41,752 bases of DNA from an uncultured Oscillospiraceae bacterium. Its GTDB lineage: Bacteria; Bacillota; Clostridia; Oscillospirales; Oscillospiraceae. Location of the stretch: positions 1-41,752 of the forward strand of contig CAPGBJ010000018.1 of assembly GCA_948616425.1 (NCBI GenBank). Direction: 5' to 3'. Below are positions 7,676-14,779 of this stretch, one piece after another. A program made the translations under genes and the position numbers. The notes under the pieces are model-generated. The model was not told the DNA's origin and did not search any database. It saw nothing but the letters and a program-made list of their open reading frames with translations. Position 1 is the stretch's first letter, and the number at the start of each line of letters is the position of its first letter.

Positions 7676-7915
7676 TCACTGCTGAAACAGGCTTTCAATG
7701 GGCACCTCCAGGATTTTGGCCAGCCCGTATAATTCAATGTCTGTCACCGTCCGACGCTTATCCTCTATCCGAGAGACCGAACCGCGGCAGATGTAGACAG
7801 CCAATGTCTCCAACTTATCAGACAGAGCTTGCTGGCTCAGACCTTTTTTGAGCCGCAGCTCCCTTACCCTATCTCCAATCATATTCATCTCCGTCCCATC
7901 AATAATTCTTGCCAT
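7676..7915 (-). CDS. Small XRE-family repressor
   Basis: 79 aa, essentially one Cro/C1-type HTH domain: RVRELRLKKGLSQQALSDKL, then VYICRGSVSRIEDKRRTVTD and a final ELYGLAKILEVPIESLF helix. There is no extra effector domain. An in-frame start exists at 7954, but the ATG at 7915 is preferred because AAGGAGGAG at 7920-7928 sits directly upstream and the family start matches. It is divergent from the gene at 8038, and two identical-type 17-bp palindromes lie in the shared region, so it very probably represses one or both promoters. Autoregulation is inferred. Confidence 0.9.
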   Translation of the reverse strand: MARIIDGTEMNMIGDRVRELRLKKGLSQQALSDKLETLAVYICRGSVSRIEDKRRTVTDIELYGLAKILEVPIESLFQQ

Positions 7916-7929
7916 AGATACTCCTCCTT

Positions 7930-7995
7930 TGTCTTGACATAAGACAAAAATCAAAGTAAACTATGGCCTATAAAAAGTTGTCCTATAACAGGACA
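7930..7995. promoter_or_regulatory. Divergent promoter with two 17-bp operators
   Basis: TGTCTT-gacat-AAGACA (7930-7946) and TGTCCT-ataac-AGGACA (7979-7995) share the form TGTCYT-N5-ARGACA and are 49 bp apart centre to centre. A plus-strand promoter, TTGACA (7934-7939), 17-nt spacer, TAAACT (7957-7962), has its -35 box inside the first palindrome; the second lies just past the expected start site. This is a classic arrangement for repression by the adjacent XRE protein. Confidence 0.75.
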
Positions 7996-8037
7996 CGCCA
8001 AAAAAATCCCTGGGACAGACAAGTCTGGAGGCGCGTT

Positions 8038-8301
8038 ATGGACCACAACAAAAAAGCGGTGTCCCACGTCAAAGTGACCGAGATCCCGCCCACCCAGGAG
8101 ATTGGGGAAAGTCTGCTGACAGGGGTTATCCTGGCCGCAGTACTGGAGGAGGGCCAGCGGCCAGGCGTCTGGCAGGGTATGATTCAGGCCCTGAACCGGG
8201 GGGCGGCCGGAACCCGGGCGGGGACGGCGGACGCATTCCTGTTCCAAGCCATGGTCGACCGCCTGTTGGCTGAATTTCGCGCAGCGGACCTGGGCAAATA
8301 G
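8038..8301 (+). CDS. Hypothetical 87-aa protein divergent from the XRE repressor
   Basis: I do not recognise this family. The protein is soluble, mostly helical in composition, with a basic N-terminus (HNKKAVSHVKVTEIPP) and a C-terminal helix-like stretch (FLFQAMVDRLLAEFRAADL). An in-frame ATG exists at 7963, but it lies at or before the expected transcription start and inside the operator region; ATG 8038 has GGAG at 8027-8030 upstream and is the better start. It is expressed from the promoter controlled by the two palindromes and ends just before a strong hairpin. Its function may relate to whatever stress or signal the XRE protein reads. Confidence 0.6.
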   Translation: MDHNKKAVSHVKVTEIPPTQEIGESLLTGVILAAVLEEGQRPGVWQGMIQALNRGAAGTRAGTADAFLFQAMVDRLLAEFRAADLGK

Positions 8302-8311
8302 CGGGCGAAAC

Positions 8312-8347
8312 AATAGCGGATATCCACTTGGATGGATATCCGCTATT
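8312..8347. terminator. Hairpin between convergent genes
   Basis: A perfect 15-bp inverted repeat (AATAGCGGATATCCA and its complement, 6-nt loop) sits between the ends of the 87-aa gene and the convergent membrane protein gene. The T-tracts are short, so termination may be modest or factor-assisted. Confidence 0.65.
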
Positions 8348-8354
8348 TCAATTA

Positions 8355-8927
8355 TCAGTTGGCAAGCAGCCACATCCACCTGGCCAGCAGGGCCGCGGAG
8401 ATGGTGAAGAAGACCTCCAGGGCGGTGGACACCATCCGTGGGATGAGGAAGAGTACGGCGCATCCTGCCACCATGAACCAGCACAGCCGGAGCGGACCGG
8501 ACCAGCGCGCCCCGTCCTGGCGGCGGAAGACCAGGATTATAAACTGAAAGGCAATCATCAGCAGCACACAGGCCCCGGCCGCCAGCAGCACATGGAGGGC
8601 GGCATATCTGGGGAAGTACTGGGGCAGGTAGGGGATAGCCAGGGCATACGCCAGAGACAGGACGGCACAGACGGCCAGCAGCCGCACCAGAGCCCGCTCC
8701 CACCGGGCGGGGAGGACACAGGCCAGCTTACTGAGTATGACAAAGAAATATCCTCCGGCCAGAATGCCCCAGTAGAGAAATCCCCGGTAGTGGTCCGGGC
8801 CGGTGACCGCAATCACCGAGAAGTTTGTGCCAAACCACTGCATACTCCCCGCAAAGAGAAGGGTGTAGGCCGGGATTAGAAAGAAGGCGAAGAAGTCCAG
8901 CCAAAAACGTCCCCATCTCCCGCCCAT
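8355..8927 (-). CDS. Hypothetical integral membrane protein
   Basis: 190 aa with about five to six hydrophobic helices (for example FLDFFAFFLIPAYTLLFAG-like, WGILAGGYFFVIL, ALVRLLAVCAVLSLAYAL, LHVLLAAGACVLLMIAFQFI, CWFMVAGCAVLFLIP). I see no catalytic or transport motif and do not recognise the family. Its ATG overlaps the stop of the DEAD-box helicase gene by one base (TAATG), implying translational coupling and a shared transcript. A role in RNA metabolism is not implied by this alone. Confidence 0.75.
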   Translation of the reverse strand: MGGRWGRFWLDFFAFFLIPAYTLLFAGSMQWFGTNFSVIAVTGPDHYRGFLYWGILAGGYFFVILSKLACVLPARWERALVRLLAVCAVLSLAYALAIPYLPQYFPRYAALHVLLAAGACVLLMIAFQFIILVFRRQDGARWSGPLRLCWFMVAGCAVLFLIPRMVSTALEVFFTISAALLARWMWLLAN

Positions 8928-10105
8928 TACTGCTCCACGGCGGCCACCAGGTCGCCTCTTTCATTGAAGTAGACAGCACGAATCTGACTGCCGGTGGATT
9001 TGACAATGTCGTCCAGCCGCAGTCCCTCGGCGATGGTGGACACCAGGGAGAAGGCCACCCCGTGGCGGCGGGCCCGGCCGGTGCGGCCGATGCGGTGGAT
9101 GTAGTACTCATTCTCGTCGGGGACGTCGTAGTTGAACACGGCGTCCACATCGTCGATGTCCAGCCCCCGCGCGGCCACGTCGGTGGCGGCCAGCACCCGG
9201 AGCTTGCCGTCTCGGAACTTTTGCAGGGTGCGTTCCCGCAGGGACTGGGTGATGTCCCCGTGGATGGCCTCGCAGGAGATGCCCCGCATCCCCAAAAGTC
9301 CGGCCAGCCGGTCGGTCATGTTCTTGGTGTTGCAGAAGGCGATGACCCGCTCGTAGTCCCCCATCTCCAGCAGCCGGACCATGATGTCCGCCTTCTCCCC
9401 CCGGTCCGCATCCAGGCGGTATTGCGCGATGTCAGGCCGGTTCTCCTGGTCGGCCTGGACGGTGATCTCCACCGGCTCCCGCTGGTAGACCCAGGAGATG
9501 TCCAGCACCTCCCGGGAGATGGTGGCCGAGAACATCCCCAGATTGCGCCGCTTGGGCATCTGGTCCAGGATGTGGGTCACGTCCCGGACGAAGCCCATAT
9601 CCAGCATCCGGTCCGCCTCGTCCAGCACCACCGTCTCCACCCGGTCCAGCCGGACGGTGCGCCGCTTCATGTGATCCATCAGCCGGCCCGGGGTGGCTAC
9701 CACAATCTGGGGCCGCTTCTTCAGTTGGTTGATCTGAGTGTTGATGGGCTGGCCGCCGTAGAGACACACCACCCGCACCCCCGCTCGAAAGGCGCACAGG
9801 TCCCGCAGCTCGTCCCGGATCTGAATGGCCAGCTCCCGGGTGGGGGCCAGCACCAGACCGGTGATGTCAGCGCCCGCAGGGTCGGTGTGCTCAACCATGG
9901 GGATGCCGAAGGCAAAGGTCTTACCCGTCCCGGTGGGGGCTTTGGCGATGACGTCCTTCCAATCCATAAACCAGGGGATGGCCCCGGTCTGGATGGGTGT
10001 GGCCTCCACATACCCCTTTTTCTCAATGGCCCGCATCAGCTCTGAGGACAGGCCCATCTGGTCGTAGCGGGCCGTACCGCTGACCGTTTGTCCGTTGATT
10101 TCCAT
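8927..10105 (-). CDS. DEAD-box ATP-dependent RNA helicase
   Basis: 392 aa with the complete motif set: Q motif ATPIQT (35-40), motif I APTGTGKT (56-63), Ia PTREL (88-92), Ib ATPGR (127-131), II DEAD (152-155), III SAT (183-185), then RGLDIDDVD (V) and HRIGRTGR (VI). It ends soon after motif VI with no C-terminal RNA-binding extension, so it is a minimal core helicase, unlike CshA or DbpA. It unwinds short RNA duplexes in the cytosol, for example during ribosome assembly or mRNA decay. It has its own promoter at 10142-10169, AGAGGG upstream of the ATG, and a coupled downstream membrane protein gene. Confidence 0.95.
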   Translation of the reverse strand: MEINGQTVSGTARYDQMGLSSELMRAIEKKGYVEATPIQTGAIPWFMDWKDVIAKAPTGTGKTFAFGIPMVEHTDPAGADITGLVLAPTRELAIQIRDELRDLCAFRAGVRVVCLYGGQPINTQINQLKKRPQIVVATPGRLMDHMKRRTVRLDRVETVVLDEADRMLDMGFVRDVTHILDQMPKRRNLGMFSATISREVLDISWVYQREPVEITVQADQENRPDIAQYRLDADRGEKADIMVRLLEMGDYERVIAFCNTKNMTDRLAGLLGMRGISCEAIHGDITQSLRERTLQKFRDGKLRVLAATDVAARGLDIDDVDAVFNYDVPDENEYYIHRIGRTGRARRHGVAFSLVSTIAEGLRLDDIVKSTGSQIRAVYFNERGDLVAAVEQ

Positions 10106-10141
10106 AGTTGTATCCCTCTTCTATATATTCTGTCCTTCTAT

Positions 10142-10169
10142 ATTATACCTGTTTTTTCGGGATTGTCTA
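10142..10169 (-). promoter_or_regulatory. Promoter of the DEAD-box helicase gene
   Basis: On the minus strand: TAGACA (10164-10169), 16-nt spacer, perfect TATAAT (10142-10147), about 30 nt before the start codon. Confidence 0.8.
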
Positions 10170-10287
10170 TGTTTTTATAAAAGTCTGAATTTTTTCCCGT
10201 CCCCGCCCCCGCAGAAGGCGGGAGCGGCGGCCTGGCTCCGGCTTGTGAGACACAACAAAAATCCAGGGGGCAGGCGCCATCCAGGTC

Positions 10288-10332
10288 AAAAAGAAGTAAC
10301 CGCCCCAGCTCAAGCTGTGCGGTTACTTCTTT
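10288..10332 (-). terminator. Terminator of the HtrA gene
   Basis: A perfect 14-bp stem (AAAGAAGTAACCGC at 10290-10303 with GCGGTTACTTCTTT at 10319-10332) ends in a T-run on the minus strand, about 70 bp past the protease stop. Confidence 0.85.
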
Positions 10333-10403
10333 GCAATATCTCAAGGGGATGGCGGCGCCCTTCTGCCGTTTTCATCCACGCCCAAAAGATTTGTCAAGGC
10401 GCC

Positions 10404-11789
10404 TTACCAGGGGAAGGCATTGAAGGGCCACTGGTAGTAGTAGCCGCTGCCCTGGTTGTCCTGGGAGGGCTGCTGCTGGCTGTTCTGCTGGAGCTGGTTG
10501 TTGGCCTCAGTCTGGGCATTCTTCTCATCAAAGGTGATGGTTAGCTTTACCTCCTGCTGGCTGCGGATAACGGTGAGAACCGCGGTGTCACCCGCCTTGT
10601 AGCCGGTGGACAGAGCCGCAGTGAGGGCGGGGGAGGAGTCAATGGCGGTGTCATCAATGGCAATGATGATGTCGTTGACCTGCAGGCCCGCCCGCTGGGC
10701 GCAGGAGCCCTCGGCCACATAGGATACCGCCGCGCCGGCAGTGATGCCGTACCGCTGCGCCTCGGCTGAAACATTCATCACCTGAACCCCCATGTAAGGC
10801 TTGCCGGTGACATAGCCGTGCTCGATGAGGTCGGCCAGAATGCCCTTCACATCGTTGATAGGCAGGGCGAAGCCCAGGCCCTCCACATTGACGCCGGAGG
10901 AGGATTGGGTATACTTTGCGGTGGTAATGCCGATCACATTGCCATAGCTGTCAAAAAGAGGGCCGCCGGAGTTGCCCGGGTTGATGGCGCAGTTGGTCTG
11001 AAGCACGTTGAGGGTGGCGGACTCCTGCCGGCCGTTCTCGTCAGTGCTGGTGGTGGTGATCAGCCGGTCCAGGGCGGAGACCAGGCCGTCCGTCAGGGAG
11101 TAGGTCAGCTCCCCCAGGGGGTTGCCGATGGCGTAGACCGCCTCGCCCACCACCAGTTTGGAGCTGTCCCCCAGGGTGACGGGTGTGAGACCGCTGGCCT
11201 CAATCTTCAACACAGCCACGTCGTTATCCTTCTCGCCCCCCACCAGCTTGGCGCTGTACTTTTGGCCGTCAGCAAAGGAGACCTCAATGGTCACGCCGCT
11301 CTTGTTCACCGCCTCCTCAATGACATGGTAGTTGGTGGCAATATAGCCGTCGTGGCTGAGGACAAAGCCGGAGCCCGAGGCGGCGGCAGTGGTGGTCTGG
11401 CCCCAGATGTTCTGCGTGGTGTTCACCGTGATGCCCACACAGGACGCCAGATTGGCGGCGTAGAGCTGCTCCGGGGTCATGGGTTTCCCGCTGTTGGTGT
11501 TTACCACCGTCCGCACCCGGGGGCGGTCTTCCTCCTGGATTATGGTGGTATTTTGCGGGACGGCCAGCCGATTATAGAGGTAGGCCCCTCCCGCTCCCGC
11601 AGAGCCGCCCGCCAGGGCGCAGACCAGCACCAGAGCAATGATTTTGGCCGCCCCCCGCTTTCTCCGCTGCGGAGGCTGGGGTCCAGTCTGGAACGGAGTT
11701 CCAGGCAGTGTGGGCTCGGGATCTTCATAGCTGCCAAAGCCGCCCCGATAGCCGTCATTTTCGCTGTTGTAGAAATGATATCCTTCCAT
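10404..11789 (-). CDS. htrA: HtrA/DegP-type membrane-anchored serine protease
   Basis: 461 aa. A Gly/Pro-rich cytosolic N-terminus (1-45) precedes one membrane helix (about 48-73), placing the protease outside the cell. The trypsin-like domain has the catalytic triad His155 (ATNYHVIEE), Asp190 (EKDNDVAVLKI) and Ser274 (NPGNSGGPLF). One PDZ domain follows (about 325-425, GKPYMGVQV ... AGLQVNDIIIAID), and the end is a Gln/Asn-rich tail. It degrades misfolded envelope proteins, often under heat or secretion stress. The ATG at 11789 follows AAAGGAG. A perfect palindrome GGTTAT-c-ATAACC at 11842-11854 overlaps the likely -10 box (TATGAT) and may be a control site. Confidence 0.95.
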   Translation of the reverse strand: MEGYHFYNSENDGYRGGFGSYEDPEPTLPGTPFQTGPQPPQRRKRGAAKIIALVLVCALAGGSAGAGGAYLYNRLAVPQNTTIIQEEDRPRVRTVVNTNSGKPMTPEQLYAANLASCVGITVNTTQNIWGQTTTAAASGSGFVLSHDGYIATNYHVIEEAVNKSGVTIEVSFADGQKYSAKLVGGEKDNDVAVLKIEASGLTPVTLGDSSKLVVGEAVYAIGNPLGELTYSLTDGLVSALDRLITTTSTDENGRQESATLNVLQTNCAINPGNSGGPLFDSYGNVIGITTAKYTQSSSGVNVEGLGFALPINDVKGILADLIEHGYVTGKPYMGVQVMNVSAEAQRYGITAGAAVSYVAEGSCAQRAGLQVNDIIIAIDDTAIDSSPALTAALSTGYKAGDTAVLTVIRSQQEVKLTITFDEKNAQTEANNQLQQNSQQQPSQDNQGSGYYYQWPFNAFPW

Positions 11790-11841
11790 CTTGAAACGCT
11801 CCTTTCAAAGCGGGGGAAATCAAGGTGTTCCCTTGAACTGA

Positions 11842-11854
11842 GGTTATCATAACC
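11842..11854 (-). promoter_or_regulatory. Palindrome at the likely htrA promoter
   Basis: GGTTAT-c-ATAACC is a perfect 13-bp palindrome 53 bp upstream of the htrA start. On the minus strand it contains TATGAT, a possible -10 box; I could not find a clear -35 box. It does not resemble a CtsR or CIRCE site. Confidence 0.4.
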
Positions 11855-12014
11855 CTAAAATATGAAAAAAGCATGAAGAAAAACAAATATATTTTTAAAC
11901 TTTCCAGGGGAAATTAGGGGGAAATTGTGAACAGAAGCCGGGAGGCAGCCCCACACTCTCTCACCTCGCGCCAGGCCAGCTCCTGTGTTCTCTGGAGGCG
12001 GGAGGCGCACAAGG

Positions 12015-13169
12015 TCACTCCGGCCGCTGGCTTAGAATGGCGGCAATATCCCGGGCCGCCGCCTCTAAATCCAGGCGCAGTCCCCGAAACATCCCCATGC
12101 CGGCCAGGTTCAGGACCACCAGCAGAACCACAGGGCCGAAAACCATACCCAGCACCCCCGCCGCCTTCATGCCCACGTAGATGGACACCAGGGACAGGAT
12201 GGGGGACAGCCCCGTCTGGTCCCCTACAAATTTGGGCTCCATCACCCGGCGAAACAGGGCGATCACCCCCCAGATCGCCATAAGCTCCACAGCGGTGGTA
12301 AGGTCCCGGGTAAACAGCGCCACAAAGGCCCAGGGCACCATGACGGTGCCCGCCCCGATGATGGGGATAAAGTCCATCACCGCCAGCCCCAGCGCCAACA
12401 GCAGCCCGTAGGGCTGACGAATGAGAAAAAAGCCGGCCAGCAGGATGAAGAACACCCCGACAGACAGGAGAAATTCCGCTTTCACATAGCCGCCGAAGGC
12501 CCCCAGGGCGGTGGAGCGCAGCTGGCTTAAAAAGCGGAGCACCCCCTCGTCCAGGTGCTGCACCCACCGGCTCCGCAGGTAGGGGTAGTCCGCCGTAAGC
12601 AAAAACGCAGCCATGACAAAGATGACCAGAGCCACCAGAAAGGACGGCAGGGCCATGGCCTTTTCTCCCGCCTCCATGCCCAGATTGGCTAGCGCGTCAG
12701 GCACCGCCTCGCTGAGCCATTGAAACAGACTGTCTCCCGCAGTCTCCACAATCTCGGTCACCTGGGGGGGCACCAGCGTGAGGATGTGGGCGAAAAATTC
12801 CTCCAGCTGATCCATGACCGACTGGAGACTGTCCAGCAGCACACCCCAGTTCTGCACCAGGGAGAGCAGCTGCCCCGCCGCGGCATAGACCAGCAGAATC
12901 AACCCTCCCCCTGCCAGCCCGAAGAGAAGCAACAGCAACACGGCGGAGAGCACCTGACGGTTCCAGCCCAGGGCCTTTTGCAGCTTTTTCACCAGGGGGT
13001 TGAGCAGGGCAGCTGTGACAAGCGCGAAGAGGAAGGGGGCAAACAGAGAAAAGACAGACCGGCCCAGGCGCAGGACCAGCCACACCGCCAGCCCCGTCAG
13101 CACAATTCGGATACCCAGGCGCAGCCACAGCGCCCCCCGCTGTCTCCAAGTGAGTTGTTTGTTGATCAT
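12015..13169 (-). CDS. AI-2E family (YtvI-like) integral membrane permease
   Basis: 384 aa with about eight hydrophobic segments. An N-terminal pair of helices is followed by a long amphipathic region (about 110-200), then a C-terminal block with the family signature DFIPIIGAGTVMVPWA and the closing VSIYVGMKAAGVLGMVFGPV. This is the PF01594 group (formerly PerM/AI-2E exporter); in Firmicutes many members resemble the sporulation membrane protein YtvI. Transport substrate is unknown. The open frame extends to 13244, but the ATG at 13169 has AAAGGAGG at the correct distance and starts directly before the first helix. The upstream 317-bp gap holds a structured region rather than a clear promoter. 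Confidence 0.88.
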   Translation of the reverse strand: MINKQLTWRQRGALWLRLGIRIVLTGLAVWLVLRLGRSVFSLFAPFLFALVTAALLNPLVKKLQKALGWNRQVLSAVLLLLLFGLAGGGLILLVYAAAGQLLSLVQNWGVLLDSLQSVMDQLEEFFAHILTLVPPQVTEIVETAGDSLFQWLSEAVPDALANLGMEAGEKAMALPSFLVALVIFVMAAFLLTADYPYLRSRWVQHLDEGVLRFLSQLRSTALGAFGGYVKAEFLLSVGVFFILLAGFFLIRQPYGLLLALGLAVMDFIPIIGAGTVMVPWAFVALFTRDLTTAVELMAIWGVIALFRRVMEPKFVGDQTGLSPILSLVSIYVGMKAAGVLGMVFGPVVLLVVLNLAGMGMFRGLRLDLEAAARDIAAILSQRPE

Positions 13170-13274
13170 GGAGGAGACCTCCTTTGTACATGATAGCGCG
13201 TATCCCATGTTGGCATACGCACCCCCACACATAGGGCGAACCAAATAGAAAAAGCGCCCAATATTGTTTTCCGT

Positions 13275-13367
13275 CAGCGGGCCGCTGATGGGCGGCAGGC
13301 GCCTCGATTCACCATAACGCGCAAGTCAAGGCCGCGCCCGCGGCCCTCTGGGGCGATGAATCGCCGC
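13275..13367. other. Possible structured RNA or multi-hairpin element
   Basis: In the gap between the AI-2E and DegV genes several complementary arms nest: CAGCGG-g-CCGCTG (13275-13287); CGATTCA (13305-13311) with TGAATCG (13357-13363), extended by GCGG (13292-13295) with CCGC (13364-13367); and, enclosed by that stem, GGCCGC-gccc-GCGGCC (13330-13345). No ORF is convincing here. On the minus strand it would form the 5' leader of the AI-2E gene. It matches no RNA family I can name. Confidence 0.45.
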
Positions 13368-13446
13368 AGCGTTCAGAAAGGTCCATTGGACACCTTGGAA
13401 CCCGTTTAACTATAAGATACCACAAAACAAATGAATAATCTGTAAA

Positions 13447-13476
13447 ATAAAAAACTCAGCCGTCAAAACGGCTGAG
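13447..13476 (-). terminator. Terminator of the DegV family gene
   Basis: CTCAGCCGT and ACGGCTGAG form a 9-bp stem with a 4-nt loop, ending in T residues on the minus strand, 10 bp past the DegV stop. Confidence 0.88.
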
Positions 13477-13486
13477 CCTTTTCATG

Positions 13487-14350
13487 TTATACACGGTAAA
13501 TCAGACCGATCAGGTTCGGACCGGCATTGATGGCAATCACACCGCCAATATGGTAGCGGAGCGCGGGCTCCTCCCCCAGACCCTGGCCGCAAGCTTCCAG
13601 CAGCTTTTCACTCTGTTCCAGGTTGTTGCCCTGGATGACCAGGTAGGGGGTGCCGGCTTTGCGCTCGCTCCTGCACATTTCCACCAGCTTTGCCACTACC
13701 GCCCTCTCTCCCCGCACCTTGGAGAGAATTTTGGACTCGCCATCGACAAAGGTCATAACAGGCTTTAGGCCGAGCGCCTCCCCCACAAAGGCGGCCGCGG
13801 CGGAGATACGGCCCGATTTCTTTGCAAAGCGCAGATCCAGAGGGGAAAAAATCACCCGCACATGGTCCACCCAGTCCTGAATGAAGGTTACAATCTCCTG
13901 GGGCTGCGCACCCTGCTCCGCCATTCTGGCCCCCTGGACCACCGCCCAGCCGTAGCCCATTGTGTAGTTCAGCGCGTCGATAATGTGGATATGGAAGGTG
14001 TCCTGCGCCTCCGGATGGTCCTTATAAAACTCTCCCCGGGCCTGAAACGCGTTGGCACAGGTGGCGGAGCCCTTGGAGTTGATGGACGTATGAATCAGGT
14101 CGCTATACCCCTCCTCCCAGGCCTTCTCAAAAATTTCCGTGAACAGATAGGGGTTGAGCTGGGCGTGAGTGGGGATCTTGGCCGCCGAGAGCAGCATGTC
14201 GTAAAATTCCTCCGGCGTAAAATCGAAGCCGTCGTCATACTCCCGATCCTCCATGGCGATGGGGAAGGGGAGCACTTGAATCTTCAGCTCCTCCCGCAGG
14301 GCCGCGGGAATATCAGAAGCGGAATCTGTGGTGAACTTGATGCGAGCCAT
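13487..14350 (-). CDS. DegV family fatty acid-binding protein
   Basis: 287 aa. The N-terminus IKFTTDSASDIPAAL is the DegV signature, and THAQLNPYLF and LIHTSINSKGSATCANAF line the lipid-head pocket known in this family. The C-terminal domain carries SGRISAAAAFVGEALGLKPVM. DegV/FakB proteins bind a fatty acid and present it to FakA kinase for phosphorylation and entry into phospholipid synthesis; no fakA is in the window. An in-frame ATG at 14371 exists, but 14350 follows AAAGGAGG and gives the standard start. It has its own promoter at 14416-14444 and terminator. Confidence 0.93.
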   Translation of the reverse strand: MARIKFTTDSASDIPAALREELKIQVLPFPIAMEDREYDDGFDFTPEEFYDMLLSAAKIPTHAQLNPYLFTEIFEKAWEEGYSDLIHTSINSKGSATCANAFQARGEFYKDHPEAQDTFHIHIIDALNYTMGYGWAVVQGARMAEQGAQPQEIVTFIQDWVDHVRVIFSPLDLRFAKKSGRISAAAAFVGEALGLKPVMTFVDGESKILSKVRGERAVVAKLVEMCRSERKAGTPYLVIQGNNLEQSEKLLEACGQGLGEEPALRYHIGGVIAINAGPNLIGLIYRV

Positions 14351-14415
14351 AATTGGCCTCCTTTTCTCCATCGGGCAGGCGCCCGGAAGTTGACCGAACC
14401 AAAAAAATCAAGGCA

Positions 14416-14444
14416 ATTATGGCAGAAAAGGCAAGATTTGTCAA
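14416..14444 (-). promoter_or_regulatory. Promoter of the DegV family gene
   Basis: On the minus strand: consensus TTGACA (14439-14444), 17-nt spacer, CATAAT (14416-14421), about 65 nt before the start codon. Confidence 0.8.
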
Positions 14445-14561
14445 TGTAATCCCCGATTAAAATCTGATTAAGAATCTGCCGCTTTCGCCGGATATCCCCG
14501 GGCCGCGACCGATTTCGCCATCAAGTGTCTGCCGACGCCGTCCCGCCCCTCGGTTTTTTGC

Positions 14562-14768
14562 TCATCCCCTCCTGCGCAGCTTGCGCCGGGCGCCGTCCGG
14601 ATATTGAATATAGGTGCTGTCCAGCTGAGCGGTGAGGCTGGCCCTGACCGCAGCAATATACTCTTGCCGCAGTGCGTCCCGCTCCGCCAATTCCCCCGGG
14701 GTCAGCCCCTCCGGCGTTTTCGCCTTTCTGGCCAGTTCATTGATGCGGTCGATCTTCCTCTGTTCCAT
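14562..14768 (-). CDS. DUF896 (UPF0291/YnzC-like) protein
   Basis: 68 aa. It shows the whole family pattern: KIDRINELARKAKTPEGLTP (residues 5-24), then ELAERDALRQEYI and AVRASLTAQLDSTYIQ. This is a small helical-hairpin cytosolic protein found across Firmicutes. In Bacillus subtilis the homologue YnzC lies in the SOS-controlled yneA operon. Here it starts 11 bp after the pcrA stop, so it shares the transcript of a DNA repair helicase, which fits a DNA-damage context. The precise function is unknown. Confidence 0.92.
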   Translation of the reverse strand: MEQRKIDRINELARKAKTPEGLTPGELAERDALRQEYIAAVRASLTAQLDSTYIQYPDGARRKLRRRG

Positions 14769-14779
14769 AGCGGACCTCC

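Noticed and set aside
7676..8301. Toxin-antitoxin pair made of the XRE protein and the 87-aa protein
   Set aside because: The genes are divergent rather than in one operon, and the 87-aa protein shows no toxin family motif; the idea is retained only as a question in the findings.
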